Below, in pieces: positions 11,501-19,555 of a DNA stretch of 64,000 bases. The translations under genes and the position numbers were made by a program. The stretch is from Hemicordylus capensis (taxonomy: Eukaryota > Chordata > Lepidosauria > Squamata > Cordylidae), in contig NC_069659.1 of assembly GCF_027244095.1 (NCBI RefSeq), forward strand, positions 355,174,750 through 355,238,749, read 5' to 3'. A model generated the notes under the pieces. That model had not been told where the DNA came from. It searched no databases and was given only the letters and a program-made list of their open reading frames with translations. Each line of letters opens with the position of its first letter. The stretch's first letter is position 1.

Positions 11501-14396
11501 CCAAAGATAGAAGGTGGGCTTAAAAAACAAACTAAGCTAAACTAAAAGGGCATGATTAAAGGAAGTGTAGGCCTGCTTGACCAAGAGGAACAGTTCCTGT
11601 ATACCTACTGTTACTTCACAGCCACCTAATGGCGCAGCGGGAAATGACTTGCGTAGCAAGCATCAGGTTGCCGGTTCAAATCCCCGCTGGTAGGTTTCCT
11701 CCCAGACTATGGGAAGCACCTATATCGGGCGACAGCGATATAGGAAGATGTTGAAAGGCATCGTCTCATACTGCACGGGAGATGGCAATGGTCAACCGCT
11801 CCTGTATTCTACCAAAGACAACCACAGGGCTCTGTCGTCACCAGGAGTTGACACTGACTCGACGGCACACTTTACCTTTACTGTTACTTCTATTGCTCCT
11901 CTATTCTAAATACATTTATGAAATGTATGTTTAAAATCTAAAAGGGAGGAAAGCTGGTCTTGTGGAAGCAAGCATGTAGTGTCTCCTTAGCTAAGCAGGG
12001 TCTGCCCGGGTTTGCATTTGAATGGGAGACTGCATGTGTGAGCATTGTAAGATATCCCCCTTAAGGGATGGAGCCGCTCTGGGAAGAGCATCTGCTTGTT
12101 TGTTTGCATGCAGAAGGTTCCCAGTTCCCTCCCTGGCAGCTTCTCCAGAGAGGGCTGAGAGAGACTCCTGCCTGTAACTTTGGAGAAGCCGCTGCCAGGC
12201 TGTGCAGAGAATTCTGAGCTAGCTGCTGGACCAAGGGTCTGACTCAGTAGAAGGCAGCTTCCTATGTCCCTGTGAAAAAAGCAATTCACTGCAGGTCTGG
12301 TCTATTAGCTATGATTGCTTAATGTTCCCCGGTAATATCAGTTGTTAGGGGACACATAGAGAAGAGCAGTCGCTTTTGTGTCCTGTTTGTGGGCCTCCCA
12401 AAGGCCTCTAGATCAGGTCACCATTGTGGGTAGGGATGATGGGAGATGATGGGACCTGTAGTCCAGCAACATCTGGGGACCCAGGTGTGAGAACCCCTGA
12501 TCTAGATAAACCTGAGGCCTAGCGGCCTTTTCCATGTTCTTCATAGACCCCACTGGAAAGCCTTTTGTTTGGAGTTATAGGGATAGAAATTCCATCTCTT
12601 GGTTATCTTTGGTAGCCCTGTTCACAGATACAAATTATCACACGATATTGCAGAATCGTCCGCCTTGGTTAGCAACAAGATAGCTTGTCTCAGAGGGCAA
12701 CATTTATATATTCTCTCATTTCTGTCTCGTCCTTCCTCAAAGGAACTTAGGGCAGCACACAAAGGACACTCCTTTTTGTCCCCACAACAGCCCTGTGAGG
12801 TAGGTTAGGTTGCGAGAGAATGACTGGACCAAGGTCACTCAGTAAGCTACTCATCTGAGTAGGGATTTGAACCTGGGTCTCCATGCTTCTAGTCCAACAC
12901 TCTAACCACTGCACCACACTGGCTCTTGAACCATGAAAAGTAATTGTTTTAGATCCTTGCTTGTTCTCTGCTTCTAGATTAAATGAACAGTGGGGTGTGC
13001 AGCTGTTCCATGAGTGGAAAATTGGACTGAATTGGGCCCATTCAGTCCAGTTTTGTTGCATCACGAAATGAATGCCTGTGAGATCCGAATGAGCCAAACG
13101 TCATATGAGTCATTTGGCCAGCTGGCGGCCATTCGTTTTCATGGTGAAGTGTGGCAGGAGGGATTACTTTGTGTCAGGGAAAAGCAGCAGGACTTTCCCC
13201 TTTCCTTTAAACTGTGTTTGAATTGCAAAAGGAGCATCAGAGCGCCTCCTGTTGGCCGCCACCACCACCACCTCCTCCTCCTCCTCCTCTCCTCCACTTC
13301 ATCACAAAAATGAATGTGGGGCCCAAAGGCATCGGCAGGACTTTTTCTGGAGCAGGGCGGCAAAGACAGCAATCCATCCCCTCCCCAGGAGTAGGCCTCA
13401 TTGAATTCAATGGGGACTGTCTCAATCCGGGGTGGGGGTTGGCCACTCCCTCCTCTTGCCCCTCCCCCCATGGACCAAGACCAGGGGAGATTCATGAACT
13501 GATTGTTAATTTAATTAATCAATGGGGTTTCAAGAACATAAATGAATGGCATTTAAAAATAGTCTTGCACACTCCTAATGTGTGATTAATCTTCTAATCA
13601 GATTTGTATTTTTATATTTTAGCTGCTATTTTAATTCTGTAATTTTTGTAGTTTTGTTTTAACTTTTGTGTGAACCACCTTGAGATTTTAGGAACATAGG
13701 AACAAAGGAAACAGCCATATACTGAGTCAAACCATTGGTCTATCTAGCTCAGTATTGTCTACACAGACTGGCAGCGGCTTCTCCAAGGTTGCAGGCAGGA
13801 GTCTCTCTCAGCCCTACCTTGGAGATGCTGCCAGGGAGGGAACTTGGAACCTTCTGCTCTTCCCAGAGTGGTTCCATCCCCTGAGGGGAATCTCTTCCAG
13901 TGCTCACGCATGGAGTCTCCCATTCACATGCAACCAGGGCGGACCCTACTTAGTTAAGGGGACAAGTCCTGCTTGCTACCACAGCACCAGCTCTCCTCTT
14001 TCTTAATGAAAAGCTGTATAGAAATTTAACAGTAAATAAATAAATGCAATAATGAACAGGAGAATAAATCTAGGAGAAGGCTTGTCCAGGGAAATACGCC
14101 GCCTTCTGCCCCATGGGCACACACCCCCCAGAATAAAATCCATGTTGACAAGAGGTTCTTTCCCCCCTGCTTTTTCTCCCAAGGAACTGGCCAAGTATTT
14201 CCTGACGGAATTGCTCTCAGAACCCAGCCAGACAGAAAATGAGGCCCTGGAATCAGATGATTTGTCCCGTGCTGCTGAGCAAGACGAAGTGAGACTGGAG
14301 CTGGAAAGATCAGCCAGCTTGAACCCAGCCCTGGCCCCCAGGGAGCGCAAAGCCGGGTGCAAGAATTTCTTCTGGAAAACCTTTACCTCCTGTTAG
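2377..14396 (+). CDS. SST: Preprosomatostatin; two exons, 2377-2517 and 14184-14396
   Basis: Encodes the 117-residue precursor of somatostatin, a secreted peptide that inhibits growth hormone, insulin and glucagon release through SSTR receptors. Exon 1 (47 codons) starts at ATG 2377 with a signal peptide of about 25 residues (hydrophobic core [12 protein letters not shown]), then [20 protein letters not shown], nearly the mammalian sequence. The donor is CAG|GTAAGC at 2518 and the acceptor a pyrimidine tract plus AAG ending at 14183; the intron is phase 0 between Q47 and E48, the family's position. Exon 2 (70 codons) ends in [14 protein letters not shown], somatostatin-14 (residues 104-117, disulfide C106-C117), after the dibasic site RK. 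Somatostatin-28 would begin at S90 after R89. Stop TAG is at 14394-14396. The ORF is intact and one residue longer than human in the signal peptide. The only oddity is the very long intron. Confidence 0.98.
3994..4303 (-). repeat. SST: 5S-headed SINE in SST intron
   Basis: Near full-length reverse copy. Its left end is the 3' tail (complement of the CAGCTTCCTATG type) and its right end the 5S-like head, with CCCTGCTTAGCTA being the complement of TAGCTAAGCAGGG. It directly abuts a reverse Sauria-type SINE. Confidence 0.85.
4300..4545 (-). repeat. SST: Sauria/ACE-type SINE in SST intron
   Basis: Reverse copy of the tRNA-headed squamate SINE. The tail section (CCTGTGGTTTTC, GGTAGAATACAGGAGGGG) lies at the left and the tRNA-like B-box region (complement of GGTTGCCGGTTCGAATCCCC, here decayed) at the right. 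In this family the tail resembles the 3' end of Bov-B LINEs, the presumed source of its enzymes. Confidence 0.85.
5105..5438 (-). repeat. SST: 5S-headed SINE in SST intron
   Basis: Reverse copy of the same family. The junction section with the tRNA-like ATGCAGGCATGCAGGTGC lies between the body and the 5S-like head (complement of CTAAGCAGAGTCCACCCTGG). Confidence 0.8.
6169..7333. mobile_element. hAT-type foldback transposon, nested palindromes, in SST intron
   Basis: The ends are TAGGAATGTGCAC at the left and GTGCACACCCCTA at the right, flanked by a perfect 8-bp target duplication CTCAGTTC (6161-6168 and 7334-7341), which points to the hAT superfamily. Almost the whole element is one inverted repeat centred near 6780. 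Inside it lie four smaller hairpins: 6528-6608 and 6945-7022 around a GCGCGC core, and 6655-6755 and 6797-6900 built from TTTGCAAAG and AAAAGTACTTTTGC blocks. No transposase ORF is present, so it is non-autonomous. Confidence 0.85.
8020..8150. repeat. Palindromic hAT MITE fragment (CCAGATGTTG family)
   Basis: Inverted-repeat element with TTTGGGTCCCCAGATACTG on one arm and CATCTGGGGAGCCACATTCG on the other. It belongs to the short palindromic family also seen at 12425, 14865, 17600, 36458, 43510 and 61877. Confidence 0.65.
8262..8492 (+). repeat. SST: Sauria/ACE-type SINE in SST intron
   Basis: Forward copy lacking its very 5' end: GGTTGCCGGTTTGAATCCCC (B box), CCCAGACTATGGGAAACACC, then a tail ending in CAACACCAACTCGATGGCA. 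It runs straight into a CA microsatellite. Confidence 0.85.
8491..8539. repeat. (CA)n microsatellite
   Basis: About 24 CA units grown from the end of the SINE at 8262. Confidence 0.95.
8940..9445 (-). repeat. LINE 3' fragments (CR1-like, then an ACAATAAAAC-rich tail)
   Basis: CTGGCTGGATCAGACCAAAG at 8950 resembles the complement of CR1 3' ends. It is followed from about 9200 by an A-rich reverse LINE tail with TATTTCTATCCCAACCCTCC. Both are old and partial. Confidence 0.45.
9712..9902. mobile_element. hAT MITE (CAATGTTCCCTCTAA ends)
   Basis: A 191-bp element with perfect 15-bp inverted ends CAATGTTCCCTCTAA, flanked by CACCTGTT (9704-9711) and TACCTGAT (9903-9910), an 8-bp duplication with two differences. 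A relative starts at 59217. Confidence 0.75.
10355..10613 (+). repeat. SST: Full-length Sauria/ACE-type SINE with perfect 14-bp target duplication
   Basis: Forward copy beginning GAGCCACCTAATGGCG and ending GACGACACAACTTCACTT, flanked by TACATGTAAGACTT at 10341-10354 and 10614-10627. The perfect duplication implies a fairly recent insertion into the SST intron. Confidence 0.92.
10761..10906 (-). repeat. Sauria/ACE-type SINE, 3' half
   Basis: Reverse copy with the tail (GTCGGTGTCGACTCCTGGTG) and GGTAGAATACAGGAGGGG, stopping at TCAGCATCTTCCTATATA where a LINE tail begins. Confidence 0.8.
10907..11210 (-). repeat. L2/CR1-superclade LINE 3' end
   Basis: Reverse tail with CTGGGTGGTTTACAAC next to A-rich sequence. 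Upstream on the minus strand it encodes remnants of the LINE C-terminus ([16 protein letters not shown], compare AFSVAAPRLWNALP in related copies). Confidence 0.65.
11618..11878 (+). repeat. SST: Full-length Sauria/ACE-type SINE with perfect 12-bp target duplication
   Basis: Forward copy: GCCACCTAATGGCGCAGCGG, B box GGTTGCCGGTTCAAATCCCC, tail GACTCGACGGCACAC. Flanked by TACTGTTACTTC at 11606-11617 and 11879-11890. Confidence 0.92.
11944..12270 (+). repeat. SST: 5S-headed SINE in SST intron
   Basis: Forward copy with TAGCTAAGCAGGGTCTGCCC and TGGGAGACT in the head. It has an unusually clear tRNA-like section (AAGAGCATCTGCTTG, then GCATGCAGAAGGTTCCCAG) before the body. Confidence 0.85.
12425..12505. 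repeat. Half of a palindromic hAT MITE
   Basis: One arm only: GATGGGACCTGTAGTCCAGC, ACATCTGGGGACCC and GAGAACCCCTG. Confidence 0.55.
12712..12928 (-). repeat. tRNA-derived SINE (GAGCCAGTGTGGTG family)
   Basis: Reverse copy: CCCTGTGAGGTAGGTTAGGT in the body, and at the right the complement of a tRNA-like head with B box (GGATTTGAACCTGGGTCTCC) and A-box region (complement of CAGTGTGGTGCAGTGGTTAG). A forward relative is at 39631. Confidence 0.8.
13692..14008 (-). repeat. SST: 5S-headed SINE just before SST exon 2
   Basis: Reverse copy, complete from tail (left) to 5S-like head (right). It ends about 175 bp before the exon-2 acceptor, outside the usual branch-point region. Confidence 0.85.
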
Positions 14397-14695
14397 CTTT
14401 AGACGTCTCTTTCTTCCCCCCACCCCACCTCAAGTCTCTCTCTTATCCCCAGTCCTCTCCCTTCATGTCAGGAGCTGAAGACTGTAATGTATAAATACAC
14501 TGTTAGTACAATGAAAAACACACAGGAAAAAAAATCAATTTGATTTTCAAGTTGTTTTAATAAAAACATTCAGTTTCAATTGTACACAATTTTCCTTGAG
14601 TTTGTGATTTCTGACTAATTCTCCATGACACATCAATCCCCCCTCACGTGGCAAGTCACTCTGATGTGCTATTTTTAATTCTTTCTTGCAATAAA
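14397..14695 (+). terminator. SST: SST 3'UTR with two candidate poly(A) signals
   Basis: After the stop codon there is a short pyrimidine-rich 3'UTR. The first AATAAA is at 14559-14564, about 165 nt after the stop, which suits the compact SST 3'UTR of other vertebrates. A second AATAAA lies at 14690-14695. The first is the likelier main site; the second could give a longer form. Confidence 0.75.
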
Positions 14696-14864
14696 GTTCA
14701 TGTTTCAAAGTGTCATGGTTATACATTTTCTGGTCCTTGCAGCTTTCTTTCTTTCTTGGCAGAATTCACATGAGAAACCATGTCCCAGCAGCTAACAAGA
14801 TCTTCGTGAAGTCCAGCATCTCTGAACTCAGTGGGGAAGCTTAATTCCAGGGTTGGTCTTGGAA

Positions 14865-14945
14865 CAAGGGTTCTCAACTTCGACCCTTGGGGCTGGGGAT
14901 GATGGAAGCTGTTGTCCAACAACTTCTGGGGACCCAAGGCTGAGA
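14865..14945. repeat. Decayed palindromic hAT MITE
   Basis: GGGTTCTCAACTTCGACCC on the left arm and ACTTCTGGGGACCCAAG on the right arm. Confidence 0.5.
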
Positions 14946-15099
14946 TTATATGGAGAGCGTTCCTTAGCGTAGGTGCTTATGGGAATGGAGTTTTGGCATT
15001 TTAATGCCTCCCCCTGCCCCCCCTCCCGCCAATAGATGCAGGTTAAGTGAACCAGCTGGACGCTTTCCAGATTACATGCCACAATGGGTGAAATGCTCC

Positions 15100-15362
15100 G
15101 GCTGGGCAGGATTGTATTGAAACTGATACCCAGAATCTCAAACTCCTACAATGGGAAAATACAGCTACTTTTTTGCGCCACACATGCAATTTTGTAGCAC
15201 TATATCGCAAAGGTAAACGCTGAAAGAAGGCATCGGAAAGGTGAACAGCACCTTGTTGTCAGCACAGGGACTGCGGTATCACAACACAGGAAGTACGGAA
15301 GCACACTTAGCAGATCCATAGTGACACTCTTGTAGGGTTTAATCTGGAAAGCACCCTGCTGT
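15100..15362 (+). repeat. Three-copy repeat family, copy 1 (TCTGGAAAG end)
   Basis: Shares CAGGGACTGCGGTATCACAA, CACAGGAAGTACGGAAGC and a right end AATCTGGAAAGCACCCTG with copies at 24895 and 38378 (reverse). The ends suggest a hAT-like element, but I could not read a clean target duplication. Confidence 0.6.
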
Positions 15363-15494
15363 GACCTGAATGGCTTCCAGTTCAAATCTCAACTAAACTA
15401 TGATATCAGTAGGTAGGCAGTGTATGACCTCCCAGGCTGAGTCTGCCATTGACCAAATGCAGATAATAATACTGGCCTAATTTATCCGACACAA

Positions 15495-15742
15495 TGAGGT
15501 CATTCACATAATCAAAAAGTGTGTTCTACCCGGGTATGGGAGTTGTGTGTGCTCCCGATTTTTGGTTGTGTGGAAGCAAGGTAAAACGAAAACCTGGGTA
15601 GAGGTGATTGTGTGGAATCAAGATAGGAGGAAAAAATACCCAGGTTTTCCTCCTACCTTGCTTCCACACAACCAAAAAGTGTGTGGAAAAACAGCTCCCA
15701 AACCAGGGTAGAGCAGAGTTTTTGATTGTACGAATGACCTCA
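15495..15742. repeat. Palindromic MITE (TGAGGTCATTC ends)
   Basis: A 248-bp inverted repeat, TGAGGTCATTCACATAATC at the left and GATTGTACGAATGACCTCA at the right, with matching inner blocks GGTTGTGTGGAAGCAAGGTA and TACCTTGCTTCCACACAACC. No obvious target duplication, so the superfamily is open. Confidence 0.75.
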
Positions 15743-17284
15743 GTGTATTAGACACAAAAATGTTAGCAATTTACAGATTTATTGCAAGGCTTACTAAAAT
15801 AGTCATTCTGAATCTGCTGACCCTTTACTGCTAAAATGACTAATATGAAGGTGAATATGGACACTGAAAACATGTTTATATTAGCGTCAGCATTATTCTG
15901 CATCATCACTGAATAAACATAGCTAGTTCCTGCCATTAAGTGGTGGGCTTTCATTTCAGGTTTTGCCTTTTCAACACGATTATGCCCTTTGAGGTGTTTT
16001 TTTTTTTAAAAAAAAAGATGAATTAAAGAAATCTGATATAATCCCTGGAAAGACTGATCTGCTTACAAGACTAAGCTGGGCTGTGCATTCGGAGGAATTG
16101 TGAGTCATTCCAATTCTTTAGGTAAGATCAAATGGGAAATTTCTTAGACAAATTCTTGGGGGGTGATCGGTTTGCCACTGGTGCTTAGGCATGGTGGCCC
16201 AATGGACCACCACTGGTCTTATCTGTCAGCTCCATCCAGGTGACCCACAGAGTTGGCCGATGGTAAAGTTAAAAATGTGGCTTCCTTGCCCACTCTTCCT
16301 TCTGAGCGGCAGTGCAGCTTCTCCACACCCTGTGCTGCCATGATGCAAAGGTCTGGTTGAGGGGAAAGCCCCCCCACACACCGGGTGCAAAGCTCTGATG
16401 TGTTAGGAGTGTGAAACTCCACACACCGCTGATCCTAGCTGGCATGATGAAACTGGGCACAGAAGAGAGAAGCAAGATGATAACCCACCAAGCCTCCCCA
16501 CCCCATCCCTTTGGAGAAGAAACTAGGGAATAAAGGTGTGGAGCATTTCTACTCAGCTCATGCTCAACTTTAGTGCCCCACCCAGTGTGCCTTGACCGAG
16601 GGGCTGCAGACCGGCTTCTTTGCTTTGAGGCAGGAAAGGGGCGGTGGTCTTTGCCTGCATGCCTTGGCCTCTCTTTCAAAGCAGGGGAGTGAGGCATAAC
16701 GCCTGTCCACTTGGCTGCTGCTCTGCACCAGGGTTCATTCTGCTCTGCAGCTGGACACATTCTGTGCATTGGGGGAAACTGTGCAGTGGGTTATTGTGCA
16801 GTTGTGAAGATGGCAGGGGTTTAAGGAGGAAGAGAGGTGTAGAAAGAGACAAGGGGGAAAAAGTCTCAGTCCTCAGTTGCAGTTTGGGAAGGGAGGCAAT
16901 CCTGTCCGTTCTTGGCAAGGCACCTTCTGTTTTTCTCCTCCTCTTGTTTTCCTGTCATTCCTTCCCTCCTCCCTCTCTGTCTCTTTCCCTCTCTTTTTCT
17001 ACTCATGTTCCTTTCCCCTTCCCTCAGTGATGTGTTTTTCTTTTTCAATTAGAAAAGGTCTGGGAGGTGCTCGTGGATTGCAGATGAGGGGGCTGCATCG
17101 GCTTCTTGTGCAGTTGCGGGGAAAAGCTTAGCATTAAGCCTGCGCAACTTGGCATCTCAGTGCAAACCACCGCAGCATTATCGAGTGCTCTGTCTAGACC
17201 CCAAACATTTCCCAAGAGGTCTGTGAAAAAAGCAGCTTAGCTGTGGTGGATTCCTGTACTGAACAGGAGGCTGGACTACACAAT
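15743..17284. other. No recognisable gene
   Basis: Mixed sequence with a T/A homopolymer run near 16000 and a pyrimidine-rich stretch near 16930-17030. ORFs here up to 166 codons show low-complexity or random-looking products. Nothing supported. Confidence 0.5.
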
Positions 17285-17545
17285 GAGGAGGAGGAGCAGG
17301 ATTTTTCTTATATATCACTTTTCAACAAAAACATTTGCAAAGTGGATCATGTAGGAAAAAAGGACAATAAAATGATGATGGGGTTTCTGTCCCGCAAAGG
17401 CTCACACAGTTTAAAAGGAAACACAAGACAGACACCACAACCACCACCACTAGGAGGGGGAGGCTGTGCTGGGGCTGGATAGGGACAGTTGCTCTCCCTC
17501 TGCTAAAAGAAAGATCCACCACTTTAAAAGGTGCCTCTGGTCCAG
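17285..17545 (-). repeat. L2-type LINE 3' tail
   Basis: Reverse tail with TCACTTTTCAACAAAAACAT, AAGGCTCACACAGTTTAAAA and GCTGGGGCTGGATAGGGACA. The same family occurs at 18130, 44487 (forward), 45530 and 60602. Confidence 0.65.
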
Positions 17546-17599
17546 TTAGTAGAGGTTGATCTCCAAGGTTCCTGCTGCAAGGGAGAATTTGAGTCAACC

Positions 17600-17734
17600 C
17601 AGACCTGCTCAACTTCGGGCCTGCTGAAGATGTTGGCCTACAACTCCCATGATCCCTGGCTATTGGCCATTGTGACTGGGGATTGTGGGAGCTGTAGTCC
17701 AAAAACATCGGGGGGGGGGAAGCTGAGCAGGCCT
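17600..17734. mobile_element. Palindromic hAT MITE with perfect 8-bp target duplication
   Basis: A 135-bp palindrome from CAGACCTGCTCAACTTC to GAAGCTGAGCAGGCCTG, flanked by AGTCAACC at 17592-17599 and 17735-17742. Confidence 0.88.
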
Positions 17735-17836
17735 GAGTCAACCCCTTATTTAGCAGAGAAACCCAGACTGATGAGAGAACAGAGCTCATAGAGGAGATCT
17801 GAAGACACTTGCTTAAGGGCTAAAACGAACAAACCA

Positions 17837-17861
17837 AGCCAAGCCAAGCCAAGCCAAGCCA
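17837..17861. repeat. (CCAAG)n short tandem repeat
   Basis: Five tandem CCAAG-type units. Confidence 0.85.
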
Positions 17862-18129
17862 ATAAAACAAACCATTACATGTATTTTAAGAAGTTACAGA
17901 CTTAGATAGAAAAGTCTGCACCCTATACTAGCTACTGGTAGGAAGAAGAAGGAGCAGAGAGAACTCAGAAGAGGCTGCCCTAAGAATATCAGTCTACCAC
18001 CCTGATATTGGCTGAGACTTAGATCAGCAGAGACACAGAAAGGTGTGAGGAGAAGGGGAATGTCCTACACTCTCTACCTCCACTCCTACAGTCTTTAGTG
18101 GTCCATAGGAGTTATTGGTGTTGAGAGTT

Positions 18130-19400
18130 GACACTTATTATTATTATTTATTATTTATTTGATTTCTATACTACCCTTCCAAAAAGGGCTTAAGGCGGTA
18201 TACACAGAGAAATAATAAATAAATAAGATGGATCCCTGTCCCCAAAAGGCTCACAATCTAAAAAGCAACATCAGACAGACACCAGCAACCAGAGGCGTAT
18301 CTAGGGCAAATAGCGCCTAGGGCAAGCACTGAAATTGCGCCCCCTGTCCAAACATCTGATACCCATCTTTTAGATAACTTTACTATAATATCAGCTCAAA
18401 AATACAAGTCAAGCTCGTTAATCTTTTAAAATTTCAAAAACTTTTTAGCAGTGGATGTAGCCAGACCAAAAAATGCTGGGAAACTACAAATTTCAGTATG
18501 TGGGGGCTCATGAAATACCCAAATACTATTTGGAGGTGTACTTGGAAAACTAAACAGAAGTGCCTGTCTAATTCTCTACTATGCATTCTAGCATCACTAT
18601 TACATCAGTTTTAAAAATAAATGGAGAATTTGGCTTTTCCCAGATACTCTGAAAATAATTAAAGGATATGCAGAGTAGACTGTGTCACTGCTTGGAATAT
18701 ATTCTAGTATTTCAGAAAGATAGTTAAAATGAGAGAAAGACAGCAAGAAACTCCCAGTGGGCCTTAATACTAAGGATTTCACACTGATTCAAAGCCAAAC
18801 TCACCATTAATAGCCATATTATTAAGACATCACATTTAACTCACTTATCACAAGAGGCAAAGAGCAAATGAATACAATCTTAGCTCATAAGCTTCAGCTC
18901 AGTATTCACAAGCCCTGATTCTTTGTACATAGTGCCAAACTGAATATGTGTACAGTGACTTATATTAAATTATTATTTTTTAACCTGTAGCTCCTTCGGG
19001 GCGCTTCCTATAGGCCGTGGGAGGGGGGCATCTGCAAAGCTTACCCCTCCTACCGCTGGCCTCTAGGGCCTTGCAGAGACCATTTGAGCATGTGCTGTGG
19101 CCATTAAAAAAAAAGGCTGCTGGAAACAAAATGGCCACCGTGCATGCTCAAATGGACTCTGTGAGGCCTGGCATGGCCTAGGGCCGCACAGAGGCCATTT
19201 GAGCATGTGCAGTGGCCATTTTGTTTTTGGTGGGCATTTTTTTAAAAAAAATATTTTTAAGAATTTGTGCCCCCCTTCAAGTGGCGCCCAGGGCACATGC
19301 CCTGCCTGCCCTACCCTAGATACGCCCCTGCCAGCAACAGTCACTGGAGGTCCTGTGCTGGGGGTGGATAAAGACTTATGGATTTGCATCTCCAAAACCT
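18130..19400 (-). repeat. L2-type LINE 3' tail, split by a hAT
   Basis: The reverse tail (CTACCCTTCCAAAAAGGGCT, AAGGCTCACAATCTAAAAAG) stops at 18289 and resumes at 19339 (CTGTGCTGGGGGTGGATA) after the hAT insertion. Confidence 0.7.
18290..19330. mobile_element. Non-autonomous hAT element, 1,041 bp
   Basis: Ends CAGAGGCGTATCTAGGG and CCCTAGATACGCCCCTG (16 of 17 paired), flanked by a perfect 8-bp duplication CCAGCAAC (18282-18289 and 19331-19338). Inside, a block with CATTTGAGCATGTGC and TGGCCATTTTG is present in direct and inverted form. No transposase ORF. Confidence 0.93.
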
Positions 19401-19555
19401 TCAAGTTCTAACATTTTAGGAACATAGGAAGCTGCCATATACTGAGTCAGACCTTTGGTCCATCTAGCTCAGTATTGTCTTCACAGACTGGAAGCGGCTT
19501 ATCCAATGTTAGAGGCAGGAATCTATCCGAGCTGTGTCTTGGAGATGATGCCATA

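Larger units (their letters stand above)
2518..14183 (+). other. SST: SST intron 1, 11,666 bp, loaded with repeats
   Basis: The single SST coding intron is under 1 kb in mammals as I recall; here it is 11.7 kb. It contains four 5S-headed SINEs, five Sauria-type SINE pieces, LINE tails, a 191-bp hAT MITE, a microsatellite and the palindromic hAT at 6169-7333. The sections 2640-3993, 5440-6160, 7342-8010 and 12290-12700 show no gene, RNA or repeat that I recognise. No extra exon in frame with SST was seen. Confidence 0.9.
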
